DNA of 64,000 nt from Haloplanus rubicundus. GTDB lineage: Archaea; Halobacteriota; Halobacteria; Halobacteriales; Haloferacaceae. This document shows, in pieces, positions 52,384 to 61,274 of this stretch. The stretch spans positions 124,001-188,000 of the forward strand of contig NZ_CP031148.1 in the NCBI RefSeq assembly GCF_003342675.1, in the 5' to 3' direction. Below the pieces are notes generated by a model that was given only the letters and a program-made list of their open reading frames with translations, was not told the DNA's origin and searched no databases. Position 1 is the first letter of the stretch; each line of letters starts with the position of its first letter. Made by a program: the position numbers and the translations under genes.

Positions 52384-52899
52384 ATGGGACTGTCGGACAT
52401 CGCCGCGGGGATCGAGGTACACGAACGCCAGCGTGATCGGGGTGTCCCGACGGTGGACGCGACGGGTGACGACCTGATCGCTCGGCTCGACGCGCACGAG
52501 GACACACTCCCGTGTACGCCGGCGGCGGCGACGAGCGTCTTGGAGGCGTACGCCGCCGGAACGAGCGTCGGTGACTGCGCACGCGAGGCGGGCATCGCGC
52601 CGATGACGGCCGCCAAACTCCTGCATCGGTGTGGGGTCGCGGGGCTGTCGCCGCTCGGCCCAACGGCCCGGGACATCCTCCGCGACTGGCTCGACGGCGA
52701 CCTCTCCCGAACCGAGGCGGTCGAACTCGTCGGCGCCGACGAGGCGGACGTGGCGCTAGCGACGTACGTCGAGACCCACGACGCCGTCCCCGAACTCGCC
52801 GACGCGGTGGCGGGCGTCCTCGAACCGGACGCGAACGCGACGGTCGAAAAGCGGGACGCGCTGGCGGAGACGATGAGTTCGGTCGGCGACCTGCGGTAG
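52384..52899 (+). CDS. Conserved haloarchaeal HTH-like protein next to tfb
   Basis: A 171-residue acidic helical protein. Residues about 55-85 form a clear HTH-like segment (AAGTSVGDCAREAGIAPMTA, then KLLHRCGV). A second helical repeat (SRTEAVELVGADEADVALA) follows. The promoter gives a leaderless transcript. It is a candidate binder of the palindrome in its own promoter. Function otherwise unknown. Confidence 0.72.
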   Translation: MGLSDIAAGIEVHERQRDRGVPTVDATGDDLIARLDAHEDTLPCTPAAATSVLEAYAAGTSVGDCAREAGIAPMTAAKLLHRCGVAGLSPLGPTARDILRDWLDGDLSRTEAVELVGADEADVALATYVETHDAVPELADAVAGVLEPDANATVEKRDALAETMSSVGDLR

Positions 52900-52947
52900 G
52901 CGGCGAACGCCCGCGGGAGTTATGTCGGTTCGTGACGAGAGACGTAC

Positions 52948-53946
52948 ATGTCCGCTGCGGAGCTCACGCGGTCGGTCTGGGACGTGAACGCCGACGACTA
53001 CCCCGCGGACGCGCCGTTCGGCGAGCGGCTACGGTTCCTCCTGCGGTACGCGATCCTGGCGCCGTCGAGCCACAACTCGCAGCCGTGGCGGTTCCGGATC
53101 GAGGGGCGCGCGGTCCACGTCGCCGCCGACGAGTCGCGGTGGCTTCGGGCCGCGGACCCGGACCGGCGCGAACTGTTCGTGAGTCTCGGCTGTGCGGTGG
53201 AGAACCTCGTCGTCGCCGCCGAACACTTCGGCTTCGATCCGGCAGTGTCGTATCCCGACGGGGGGACGGAGCGCATCGCGACGGTGACGATGGACGACGG
53301 TGCGTCGGAGCGCCGACCCGCGGCGCCGTTCGACGAACTCACCGCCCGGTACACGAGTCACGAGCGATTCGACGGGACGCCACTGGATTCGGCGACGCGG
53401 AACCGCTTGGTGGCGGCCGTCGAGGGCGCTCCCGTCGCCCTCCATCTCGTCAACGGCGATGCGAAACGCGCGGTCGGCGAGTTGCAGGCGGAGGCGGACC
53501 GCCTGCAGATGAAAGATCGGGCGTACCGGGAGGAACTCGGGCACTGGATCGGCCTGGGTGCGCTCGGCCACTCGTGGTTGCTGGCCCGCGTCGGGCAGGC
53601 CGTCGTTGCGCACCTCGATATCGGCGACCGGGAGGCCGCGAAGAACTCGGCGCTCGTCGAGAGCGCGCCCGTCGTCGGCGTGTTGACGACGGCGTCCGAC
53701 GACCCGGCCGCCCGCGTCGAGACGGGACGGGCGTTCGAGCGCGTCGCCCTCCGTGCCAGCGCCGCGGGCGTGGCCGTCCACCCGATGAGTCAGATTCTGG
53801 AGCGACCGGCCCTTCGGAGGCGACTCGCGTCGGAACTCGACTTCGACGGGGCGACGCCACAGCACCTCTTTCGACTCGGCTACGCGGACGAGGCGGCCGA
53901 GCACACCCCACGGTGGCCGGTCGAGTCGGTGCTCGACGGGGAGTGA
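52948..53946 (+). CDS. Acg-type nitroreductase family FMN protein
   Basis: A 332-residue twin-domain nitroreductase fold of the Acg family. FMN-binding start AILAPSSHNSQPWRFRIEG, second-half conserved EELGHWIGLGALGHSWLLAR and the FRLGYADEA end. Acg proteins of mycobacteria bind flavin but may lack typical reductase activity. The gene is convergent with an HxlR regulator gene, 22 bases apart. Confidence 0.85.
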   Translation: MSAAELTRSVWDVNADDYPADAPFGERLRFLLRYAILAPSSHNSQPWRFRIEGRAVHVAADESRWLRAADPDRRELFVSLGCAVENLVVAAEHFGFDPAVSYPDGGTERIATVTMDDGASERRPAAPFDELTARYTSHERFDGTPLDSATRNRLVAAVEGAPVALHLVNGDAKRAVGELQAEADRLQMKDRAYREELGHWIGLGALGHSWLLARVGQAVVAHLDIGDREAAKNSALVESAPVVGVLTTASDDPAARVETGRAFERVALRASAAGVAVHPMSQILERPALRRRLASELDFDGATPQHLFRLGYADEAAEHTPRWPVESVLDGE

Positions 53947-53968
53947 GGCGGGCGCCGGGTCGCGCCGA

Positions 53969-54346
53969 TCAGTCGTCGCGCAGCCGCGGGTTCGGTCCTG
54001 CGGGGACTTCCTCCCCCCAGCGCCGCGCCCACGCGTCGAGTTCGTCGAGCACCCGGGTGAGCTCCCGGCCCTTCTCGGTGAGACCGTAGTAGACGGCGAC
54101 CGGGGCGTCTTCCTCCATTCGCCGGGCGACCACGTCGGCGTCGACGAGTTCGTCGAGCGCCTCCGAGAGCGTCTTCGAGCGGGCGTCGGTGGCGCGCTTG
54201 AGTTCGTTGAAGCGGTGTTCGCCGTCCTGCAGGGCGTAGACGACGTTGAGACGCCACGGCGTCCCGACCTGTGAGAGGGCGCTGACGACGGGACAGGCCG
54301 AGGCGTTGTGCGTCTCGACGGACTCCTGTCGGGAGTCGGTCGTCAT
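53969..54346 (-). CDS. HxlR family winged-helix regulator
   Basis: A 125-residue regulator: ACPVVSALSQVGTPWRLNVVYAL with a conserved Cys near the N-terminus (possible redox or electrophile sensor), HRFNELKRATDARSKTLSEAL as recognition helix and VYYGLTEKGRELTRVLDEL at the end. HxlR proteins often sense aldehydes or quinones. The adjacent nitroreductase, MFS and DoxX genes are likely targets. ATG at 54346. Confidence 0.88.
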   Translation of the reverse strand: MTTDSRQESVETHNASACPVVSALSQVGTPWRLNVVYALQDGEHRFNELKRATDARSKTLSEALDELVDADVVARRMEEDAPVAVYYGLTEKGRELTRVLDELDAWARRWGEEVPAGPNPRLRDD

Positions 54347-54492
54347 CGGGCACCACCCCCCGAGCGGGCGCGGCGGGGCGGCGTCGTTGCGGGAACGTAT
54401 CTGGTATCGAGTAGGTTCATCGCTGTCGAAACCCACGCACGAAATCCAGTTAAGCGCTCGGTGGATCGCATTCCAGTAAGAATTCGTATATG

Positions 54493-55731
54493 TCAGGGAT
54501 CGAGCGGGAGGACAGCGAGGGCGGCGACACAGACGGCGGCGACGCCGGCGGCGCCGAGGAATGTCGGGCGGTAGCCGACGAGACCGCCGAGGAAGGTAAA
54601 GCAGGCCGGGCCGGCGGCCTGCCCCGCGCCGATGGTCGTCGTCTGGAGGCTCATCACGCCGGCGCGTACGTGGTCGGGGGCGAGGGCGCTGAGCCCCGCG
54701 AACAGCGTCGGCGTGACGAGGCCGCTGCCGACGCCGAACGGCAGGAGGGCAGCGACGAGGACGGGAAGTGTCTCCGCGAGGGCGACGCCGAGAAAGCCCG
54801 TCGCGAAGAGCGCGAAGCCGAGAGCGAGCAGCGTCGTCGTCGACGCACGAGCGGAGAGCCGGCCGTTTTGCGTCGAGACCACGGCGGTCACCAGGAGGAC
54901 GCCGCTGGTGACGAGGCCGACGGTGGTGGGTGAGAGGGCGTACACGTCAGCGAGGTGGAAGGGCAGAGCGGTGTAGATACCGCCGAACAGGAGCGAGAAG
55001 GAGACGAACATGACGCCGTAGAGCACGGCGACGCGACCGAACGGGACGGCGCGAAGGGCCGAACGGAGGTAGCCACGGTCCGGGTCGCGGGCGTCGCCGT
55101 CGTGGCTGTCGCGGCTGTCGCGGGCATCGTGGCCGTCGACACCGGCGAGGCCGACCCACACGAGGCCGGCGGCGGGGAGCGCGAGCGCGTAGACGAGGAA
55201 GGGGGCGTTCCAGGCGCGGGCGGCGAGCGCGCCGCCGACGAGGGGGTAGACGGCCGTCGCCACCGAGAGCGCCGCGGCGGTGACGCCCATGGCGGCGTCG
55301 TGCCGGCGGCCGTCGTACCGGTCGCCGACGACGGTCATCGCGAGCGCCGAGAGGACGCTCCCGGCGGCGACGCCCTGGAGGACGCGGAGCGCCAGCGCCA
55401 CCGCGAACGTCTCGGCGAACGCGACGGCCGTCCCGGCGGCGCCGAAGAGGGCGAGACAGCCGACGAGGACGGGACGGCGGCCGACGCGGTCGGCGAGCAT
55501 GCCGACGACCGGCGCCAGCAGGACGCCGGGGAGGGCGTAGCCGGTGACGAAGAGACCGGCGCGGGGCGGGGAGACGCCGAAGGCGGCCCCGATGGCGGGG
55601 AGCGCCGGGCTGACCAGCGGCACGTCCATCGGCGTCACGAGCGTCGCGGCGAGCACCGCGACGAGGGTCGGCGACCGCCAGGGAACGGTCCCCGACCGCC
55701 CGTCGGCCGTCGGCGTCTCGGTCGCTGGCAT
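54493..55731 (-). CDS. MFS transporter
   Basis: A 412-residue drug-type major facilitator (DHA1-like) with twelve helices. The loop 2-3 motif reads GMLADRVGRRPVLVG, and motif C-like LRVLQGVAAGSVLSALAM follows. A His/Asp-rich central loop (DGHDARDSRDSHDGDARD) lies between the two halves. Overlaps nothing; the DoxX gene lies two bases upstream in the same direction, so they share an operon. Confidence 0.88.
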   Translation of the reverse strand: MPATETPTADGRSGTVPWRSPTLVAVLAATLVTPMDVPLVSPALPAIGAAFGVSPPRAGLFVTGYALPGVLLAPVVGMLADRVGRRPVLVGCLALFGAAGTAVAFAETFAVALALRVLQGVAAGSVLSALAMTVVGDRYDGRRHDAAMGVTAAALSVATAVYPLVGGALAARAWNAPFLVYALALPAAGLVWVGLAGVDGHDARDSRDSHDGDARDPDRGYLRSALRAVPFGRVAVLYGVMFVSFSLLFGGIYTALPFHLADVYALSPTTVGLVTSGVLLVTAVVSTQNGRLSARASTTTLLALGFALFATGFLGVALAETLPVLVAALLPFGVGSGLVTPTLFAGLSALAPDHVRAGVMSLQTTTIGAGQAAGPACFTFLGGLVGYRPTFLGAAGVAAVCVAALAVLPLDP

Positions 55732-55733
55732 CG

Positions 55734-56147
55734 TCAGAGACCGACGCCGGCCGCCAGCGGCCACGCCGCCGTCGAGAGCGCGAGGAAGACCAGCGCCCCG
55801 CCGACGAGGCCGACGTTCTTCAGGAAGTGAATCCGCTCGTTCTGCCGGTCCTCACCCGTCATCGTCCAGAAGTCGTGCATGATGGCGGTCACGGGGACGA
55901 GAAAGACGGCCACCGCGAGTGCCCCGACGCCGGGATAGACACCGGTCAGGACCGCGAGCGACCCGGCGACGAGGCCGAGGCTGCCGAGGGGGACGCTCAC
56001 CGACGCCAGGGGCACCCCCTTGTGCTCGGCGTAGCCGACGGACGTTTCGAGGTCGAGCAGGTTGCCGAGCGCGAGGTAGCCGACGACGAGGGCAAAGAGC
56101 GCGCGGCCGGCGAGGAAGCCGACGGCGGCGAGCGACGAGTCGAACAT
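55734..56147 (-). CDS. DoxX family membrane protein
   Basis: A 137-residue protein with four helices and the DoxX pattern (AGRALFALVVGYLALGNL; FLVPVTAIMHDFW; ERIHFLKNVGLVGGALVFLAL). DoxX-like proteins appear in oxidative stress responses and sulfur or thiosulfate oxidation. It forms an operon with the MFS gene downstream (two-base gap). Confidence 0.87.
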   Translation of the reverse strand: MFDSSLAAVGFLAGRALFALVVGYLALGNLLDLETSVGYAEHKGVPLASVSVPLGSLGLVAGSLAVLTGVYPGVGALAVAVFLVPVTAIMHDFWTMTGEDRQNERIHFLKNVGLVGGALVFLALSTAAWPLAAGVGL

Positions 56148-56480
56148 CAGGGCGCCCTCCCCTGCCAGTCGGGCCGGTCGGTCAGGAGGCGTTGCTGGAT
56201 CGAACCGCGAACCACGAGTGCGTTCGTATCGAACATCGCATGTGGATCGACGGTGGAATCCGTAAAATGTCTAAGGCAAGTTATACGAAATCAGGTTACG
56301 GGCGCTATACCGGGACCGGAAGTCGTCGAGAAACCCGAGTTCGAGGCGTTCGTATCGGCCGTGACGGTCCGTTCGTGGACGCGCCGCTCGACGGGCAGTA
56401 GCTATCGGAAGAGAAACACTTTCGTTCCGGGCGGGGAGAGGCGGGCCGTCGTGGAGGACCGTCGGTGAACCAACGCGAAC
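56148..56480. other. Intergenic region upstream of doxX-type gene
   Basis: 333 bases without a gene. A less GC-rich part at 56258-56300 (TAAAATGTCTAAGGCAAGTTATACG) may hold the promoter for the DoxX-MFS operon, with a leader of about 100 bases. GTTCGTATCGAAC at 56224-56236 is a perfect 13-base palindrome and a candidate operator. Nothing else could be assigned. Confidence 0.45.
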
Positions 56481-57440
56481 CTACGCCGCGTCGGGCGCCG
56501 CCGTCGAAAGCGCCGCCCGATTCTGTGACGCCGTCCAGTCGGCGTCCGGCCCGACGGGAACGATGCCGGTCGGGTGCAGGTCCTCGTGGCTCCGGTAGTA
56601 GTGGGCCGTCACGTGGTCCATGTCGCAGGTGGCGGCCACCCCCGGCGTCGCGTACACGTCGCGGGCGTACGGCCACAGGTGGTCGTAGTCGACGAGGCGG
56701 CGGCGGTTACACATGAAGTGGGTGTGGTACACGGCGTCGAAGCGATACAGCGTCGGGAACAGGAAGACGTCGGCGAGCGTGAGGCGGTCGCCGACGGCGT
56801 ACCGCCGATCCGCGAGTCGGTCGTCCCAGCGTTCCAGCGCGTCGAAGAGCTCCGCCACCGCGTCGTCGTAGTCGGCCTGCGAGTCGGCGAAGCCGGCGCG
56901 GTAGACGGCCGTGTTGATCGACGTGTGCACGTCGTCGATGGCGGCGTCGATGGCGTCGCGCAACCGCTCGGGGTAGAGGTCGCGGTCGGTCGTGGCGTAC
57001 CCGTCGAACGCCGTCGCGAGGGTGCGGGCGATGTCGGCCGACTCCTCCTGGACGACGGCGTCGGTCGCTGTATCGTAGAGTATCGGGACGGTGACCCGCC
57101 CGGTGTAGGTGGGGTCGGCCCACCGGAACACCTCGTACAGCGTGTCGAAGCCGTGGGTCGACTCCGGCGTGCAGCCGTCCTTGGCGGGGGTGAACTCCCA
57201 GCCCCGGTCGTTGCGCACGGGATCGACGACGTCGACGCTCACCGCGTCTTCGAGCCCGCACAGGCGGCGGACGAGCGCCACCCGGTGGGCCCACGGACAC
57301 GCCCGGGAGACGTAGAGGTGGTACCGCCCGGCCGCTGGTGGGTGGTCGGTTCCGGGACCGACCGCCGCGTCGAAGGTATCGTGGTCGTACTGGCCGCGCG
57401 TCGCGTCGGGGTCCCACTCGCCGTCGTGGAGGAGGCCCAT
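56481..57440 (-). CDS. Glutathione S-transferase family protein, YqjG/ECM4 (hydroquinone reductase) type
   Basis: A 319-residue Xi-class GST. Active Cys in VSRACPWAHRVALV, the substrate-binding TVPILYDTATDAVVQEESAD, and the C-terminal helical domain with GDRLTLADVFLFPTLYRFD and HFMCNRRRLVDYDHLWPY. These enzymes reduce glutathionyl-hydroquinones; in haloarchaea gamma-glutamylcysteine would be the thiol. Its start codon overlaps the stop of the DsbA-like gene upstream. Confidence 0.88.
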   Translation of the reverse strand: MGLLHDGEWDPDATRGQYDHDTFDAAVGPGTDHPPAAGRYHLYVSRACPWAHRVALVRRLCGLEDAVSVDVVDPVRNDRGWEFTPAKDGCTPESTHGFDTLYEVFRWADPTYTGRVTVPILYDTATDAVVQEESADIARTLATAFDGYATTDRDLYPERLRDAIDAAIDDVHTSINTAVYRAGFADSQADYDDAVAELFDALERWDDRLADRRYAVGDRLTLADVFLFPTLYRFDAVYHTHFMCNRRRLVDYDHLWPYARDVYATPGVAATCDMDHVTAHYYRSHEDLHPTGIVPVGPDADWTASQNRAALSTAAPDAA

Positions 57441-58279
57441 CAGTCCGCCCCTCCCGTCGCGTGCCAGAAGACGCCGTTCCCCCGCGGGTCGCGGCGCACG
57501 GCGCCGTCGTCGGCGAGCGTGGCGAGGGCCTGCCGGGCCGCCGCGCGGTCCATGCCGTACACCTCGGCGACTTCCTGGGTCGCCAGCGGAGCGTGGTGGT
57601 CGACGAACGTCCGGATCGGCGGGGGCGAGGACGGGGAGAGCGACGGCGCCACCGTCTCGACGGCGTCCGACAGGTCCGCGAACGGCTGAAACCCCGCCAG
57701 CCGTCGCTCGCCCTCCAGTCCGGCGATCCGGTAGGTGGGGAAGGCGCGCACGTCGGCCCGTCGGGTGCGGGCCAGGTCGGCCTCGAACGCCTCGCGCGCG
57801 CTCCCGTCGGAGAGGGCCGTCGTGAACGCGTCCACGTCGAGGCCGACGGCCTCGGCGAGGCGAATCTGCTCGTCCCGCCGGTTGACGTTCCGGACCTCAG
57901 TCGCGTACGCTTCGCGCAACCGCCGCAGATACCGGTGGCCGAGGGCGCGGTCCTGTTGCCGGGCGGCCGCGAACGCCACGCTGGCGGGGTACGTCGACTG
58001 CGCCGGGTCGGTCTCGAAGATGGCCGTATCGACCGGCATCCCGTGCCGTTCGGACGCCTCCAGCCAGTGCGGCGCCACGTCGCCGGGGTCGGCGATGTCG
58101 TTGGCGGCGTCGTAGAACGTCTCGAAGTCCTCGATCAGCCCACCCATGACGAACCGAACGTCGAGCCGGTCGCCGTACGCCGTGCGGAGATGTCGAAGGA
58201 TCGGTTCGGACCCCCAGCACCACGTACACATCGGGTCCGTGAACTGCGTCACCGTGACGGTCGCGTCTGCTGTCGCCAT
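57440..58279 (-). CDS. DsbA/FrnE-like protein with C-terminal winged-helix-like extension
   Basis: A 279-residue thioredoxin-fold protein with the active site PMCTWCW (residues about 17-23 from this start), the DsbA helical insert and the cis-proline strand VRAFPTYRIAGLEG. There is no signal peptide, so it acts in the cytoplasm, like FrnE-type oxidoreductases. The C-terminal ~60 residues (ATQEVAEVYGMDRAAARQAL, then DDGAVRRDPRGNGVFW) look like a winged helix. ATG at 58306 is an alternative start. Coupled to the GST-like gene by one base. Confidence 0.82.
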   Translation of the reverse strand: MATADATVTVTQFTDPMCTWCWGSEPILRHLRTAYGDRLDVRFVMGGLIEDFETFYDAANDIADPGDVAPHWLEASERHGMPVDTAIFETDPAQSTYPASVAFAAARQQDRALGHRYLRRLREAYATEVRNVNRRDEQIRLAEAVGLDVDAFTTALSDGSAREAFEADLARTRRADVRAFPTYRIAGLEGERRLAGFQPFADLSDAVETVAPSLSPSSPPPIRTFVDHHAPLATQEVAEVYGMDRAAARQALATLADDGAVRRDPRGNGVFWHATGGAD

Positions 58280-58433
58280 GGGGACGACGACCCCGTCGAC
58301 GTACATATGCGTCAGGCAACGCACAGGAAAGCAGGTGTGGCGCGCGAAACCGGCCGATAGCGCCACCGCGTGCTCCGTCGGGGCGCCGCTGCCGATCCGA
58401 GGGCAGATGTACCCCGACCCGCAAGGGACGACG

Positions 58434-59357
58434 ATGACCGAGCCCCCGCACGCGAACGCCGGGTATCGACGCCTGTTCGAGTCCGACGGTCTCTCGTTCG
58501 GAACCGGGTTCCCGCTCACGGGCGTGCGGGAGTCGACGCCGGACCCGACGGCCGAGGTTCGACTCGCGGCCCACGCGGAGGCAGTCGGCTTCGACGCGCT
58601 CTGGGCGCGGGACGTGCCGACGTACTGGCCGAAGTTCGGTGACGCCGGCGGCGCGTTCGATCCGTGGACGCTGCTCTCGCACGTGGCCGCGGAGACGGAG
58701 GACGTCGCACTCGGCACGTCGAGTGTCGTCCTCCCCTTGCGCCACCCGATCCACGTCGCGAAGGCCGCGGCGAGCGTCGACCGCCTCTCGGGCGGTCGCC
58801 TCGTGTTGGGCGTCGCCTCGGGCGACCGTGATCCGGAGTATCCGGCGTTCGGCGTGGACCCGGACGAGCGTGGCCGGCTGGTCCGCGAGGGCGTCGACGC
58901 GCTCCGGACGCTCTGGCGGGAGCGGTATCCGACCCTCGACGGCTCGTGGGGCCACCTCGACGGCGAGGTGGACGTGCTCCCGAAGCCGACGACGGAGACG
59001 CTCCCCCTGCTCCCGACCGGGTACGCGCGCCAGTCTATGGAGTGGCTCGCCGACCACGGCGACGGCTGGCTGTTCTACCACCTCCCCGACGACACGCTCC
59101 GGAGCTATATCGAGGAGTGGCGCGACCACGCCGGCGACAAGCCGTTCGTGATCGCGGTTCGCGTCGCGCTCGCGGACGATCCGACGGCCGACCCCGAACA
59201 CCTGCATCTCGGCTACCGCGCCGGCGTCGAGTGGTTCCGGAACTACTTCCGACGACTGGAGGACTACGGCCTCGACCACGTCGTCGTGAGTCTGCAGGCC
59301 GAGGAGCCGAAGCGGGCGATGACGACGTTCGCCACGGAAGTTATCGACGCGGTCTGA
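58434..59357 (+). CDS. Luciferase-like (LLM) flavin oxidoreductase
   Basis: A 307-residue TIM-barrel flavoprotein of the bacterial luciferase-like group: FGTGFPLTGVRES at the start, AVGFDALWARDVPTYWPKF, LPLRHPIHVAKAAASVDRLS with GGRLVLGVASG, then the C-terminal YFRRLEDYGLDHVVVSLQ. It should use F420 or FMN as cofactor. Substrate unknown. An in-frame ATG at 58407 also exists. Confidence 0.85.
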   Translation: MTEPPHANAGYRRLFESDGLSFGTGFPLTGVRESTPDPTAEVRLAAHAEAVGFDALWARDVPTYWPKFGDAGGAFDPWTLLSHVAAETEDVALGTSSVVLPLRHPIHVAKAAASVDRLSGGRLVLGVASGDRDPEYPAFGVDPDERGRLVREGVDALRTLWRERYPTLDGSWGHLDGEVDVLPKPTTETLPLLPTGYARQSMEWLADHGDGWLFYHLPDDTLRSYIEEWRDHAGDKPFVIAVRVALADDPTADPEHLHLGYRAGVEWFRNYFRRLEDYGLDHVVVSLQAEEPKRAMTTFATEVIDAV

Positions 59358-59446
59358 GTGCGACACGGCGGCGGGCGACGGGGGCATCGACGACACCGAG
59401 AGGCCGCGCCGAACCCGTTAACCCGCTCCCGTCCCAACGACGGCCG

Positions 59447-59896
59447 ATGCTCGAACCCGGCGATCCGGCCCCGGAGGTAACGGCGCGGAACCAGGACGGC
59501 GAGTCGATCACCCTCGGCTTCGCGGACCCGACGGTGGTCTACTTCTATCCGAAGGACTTCACCGGGGGTTGTACCATCGAGGCCAACGACTTTCAGGACG
59601 TCTACCCCGAGTTCGAGGAACTCGGCGTCGCCGTCTACGGCGTCTCGATGGACGACGTGGAGAGCCACGCCGACTTCGCGGAGGCGGAGGGAGTCCTGTT
59701 CGACCTACTGGCCGACCCGGACGGAACGGTCGCGTCGGCGTTCGGCGTCCCGACCGACGAGGGTCACACCGGTCGCGTGACCTTCCTGCTCGGGGACGGC
59801 GACGTCGTCGCTACCTACGACCCGGCGCTCGCCGATCCGGCGGGCCACGCCCGCGAAGTGCTCGACGACGCCCGAAACGAGTTCGGCGGCGCGTAG
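59447..59896 (+). CDS. Peroxiredoxin, BCP/PrxQ type
   Basis: A 149-residue thiol peroxidase. The peroxidatic Cys lies in YPKDFTGGCTIEAND (about residue 45). Conserved Arg is in GHTGRVTFLLGDG. There is no second cysteine five residues on, so it is a 1-Cys form or uses another partner for resolving. It reduces hydroperoxides in the cytoplasm. It follows the LLM gene by 89 bases. Confidence 0.9.
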   Translation: MLEPGDPAPEVTARNQDGESITLGFADPTVVYFYPKDFTGGCTIEANDFQDVYPEFEELGVAVYGVSMDDVESHADFAEAEGVLFDLLADPDGTVASAFGVPTDEGHTGRVTFLLGDGDVVATYDPALADPAGHAREVLDDARNEFGGA

Positions 59897-59901
59897 GGGG
59901 G

Positions 59902-60171
59902 CTACGGCCTACCGAGTCGGCCGACTGCGGCGGCCACGCGGCGGGTCACCGACGGGCCGCCGACGCGGACGACGACGGCGCCGACCACGACGGCGACGGC
60001 GACGAGCGTGGCGACGGCGACGGCGGCCACGAACGGGTAGCTGAGGGCCCAGATTGCGGCCGGGACGGTGGCGGTCAGCAGGATGCTGGCGACCACGTCG
60101 CGGCGCGTTGCCGGGCGGGGACGATACGGCTCGGGGGCGGGAAACGGCGAATCTGATCGTCGTCTCGACAT
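59902..60171 (-). CDS. Small membrane protein
   Basis: An 89-residue protein with a basic N-terminus (1-25) and two helices (about 27-47 and 48-70), ending in an Arg/Gly-rich part. Not recognised. It lies five bases from the convergent peroxiredoxin gene. An AT-rich element at 60318-60336 (AACGTATTAATTATTTT) may be its distant promoter. Confidence 0.6.
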   Translation of the reverse strand: MSRRRSDSPFPAPEPYRPRPATRRDVVASILLTATVPAAIWALSYPFVAAVAVATLVAVAVVVGAVVVRVGGPSVTRRVAAAVGRLGRP

Positions 60172-60431
60172 GTGTGGCGGGGTTGGAGGGACAGTCGGGG
60201 GACCGTGCGTCTCGAATCGGGGAGCCCCGCCGGAGGGCGAACGTCGTGCCTCGCGACTGGGCTCGTGTTCACTCGTGGTTGTGGAGGGTCATCGTAGCCG
60301 ACCCGACCGCGCGGAACGTATTAATTATTTTCCAAGTGATGGTACCGAATCACACACCGGGGAAGGCGCGGGTCGCCGGATCGACGACGGCGTCGTGGGC
60401 GTGGGCGAACGACCGGCCGCGGGGTGTGGAG

Positions 60432-61175
60432 TCAGCGGGAGACGAACTCGCCGACGGAGTCGAGGAGTCCGGCGCCGTCGCCGGTCGACGGGTCGGCGTC
60501 GAAGGCGGCGTCCGCGACGGCGGCGACGGCGGTGGCGGTCGACCGGTCCGAGAGGCAGGTCGGTGCCGTCACGTCGGCGTCCATCTCCGGAACCGCCACG
60601 TCGGCGACGGAGAGTTCCCCCCGGGTCGTGACGACGGCGTCGACGCCGACGGCTAAGTCGTCGAGACGGCCGGTCGTGCGCTGGACGGCGTCCCGGCCGC
60701 GGGTCGACGCGGGGGCGACGACGACGGTTCGGGCCGTGGCGGTCACCGCGGCGACCGACTGGTTGGCCGCCACGGGCGGCGTGTCGACGAGGACGTGATC
60801 GAACGTCTCCGTCGCGGCGGCGATGCGGGATTCCAGCGCCTGCGCGGCGTCCGGCGACTTCGCGCGGGCGAGGCGTTCGAAGGGGGCGGCGGTGGGACAA
60901 CACGCCAGCCGCCCCGGCACGTCGCCGAGGGGGAACTCGACCAGTCCGTCCGCGAGCGGCGCGTCGCGGGCGTCGGTGAGCAGTGCGGTCAGATCGGGGT
61001 CGATCCGGCCGGGAAGGTAGTCGGACAGCCCCTGCGTCGCGAACGCGGCGTCGAAGACGGCGACGTCGCGCCCGTCGTTCGCGAGGAGCGTCCCGAGTTC
61101 GACGGTCAACCGCGTCGTCCCCGCGCCGCCCGTCGCACCGACGAGGGCCGCGGCGGCGTCGCTGGCGTCTGCCAT
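60432..61175 (-). CDS. MinD/ParA-like protein with degenerate P-loop
   Basis: A 247-residue member of the MinD/CpaE group. The P-loop region reads ALVGATGGAGTTRLTVELGT: both the signature lysine and the catalytic lysine of KGGxGKT are missing. Walker B-like FDHVLVDTPPV and the overall fold remain. ATP binding is therefore doubtful, as in CpaE-like localisation factors. The minus-strand TATA (CGTATTTTAATC, 61199-61210) gives a leaderless mRNA starting at the ATG. Divergent from the TlpA-like gene. Confidence 0.8.
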   Translation of the reverse strand: MADASDAAAALVGATGGAGTTRLTVELGTLLANDGRDVAVFDAAFATQGLSDYLPGRIDPDLTALLTDARDAPLADGLVEFPLGDVPGRLACCPTAAPFERLARAKSPDAAQALESRIAAATETFDHVLVDTPPVAANQSVAAVTATARTVVVAPASTRGRDAVQRTTGRLDDLAVGVDAVVTTRGELSVADVAVPEMDADVTAPTCLSDRSTATAVAAVADAAFDADPSTGDGAGLLDSVGEFVSR

Positions 61176-61274
61176 ACACCGGGATGGAGGCGGCCTCTGA
61201 TTAAAATACGGGGGCGACGCGAGAACACGAGTCACCGGCACTTATGTGCGGGCGGGAAGAACCCTCGGAGTTGC

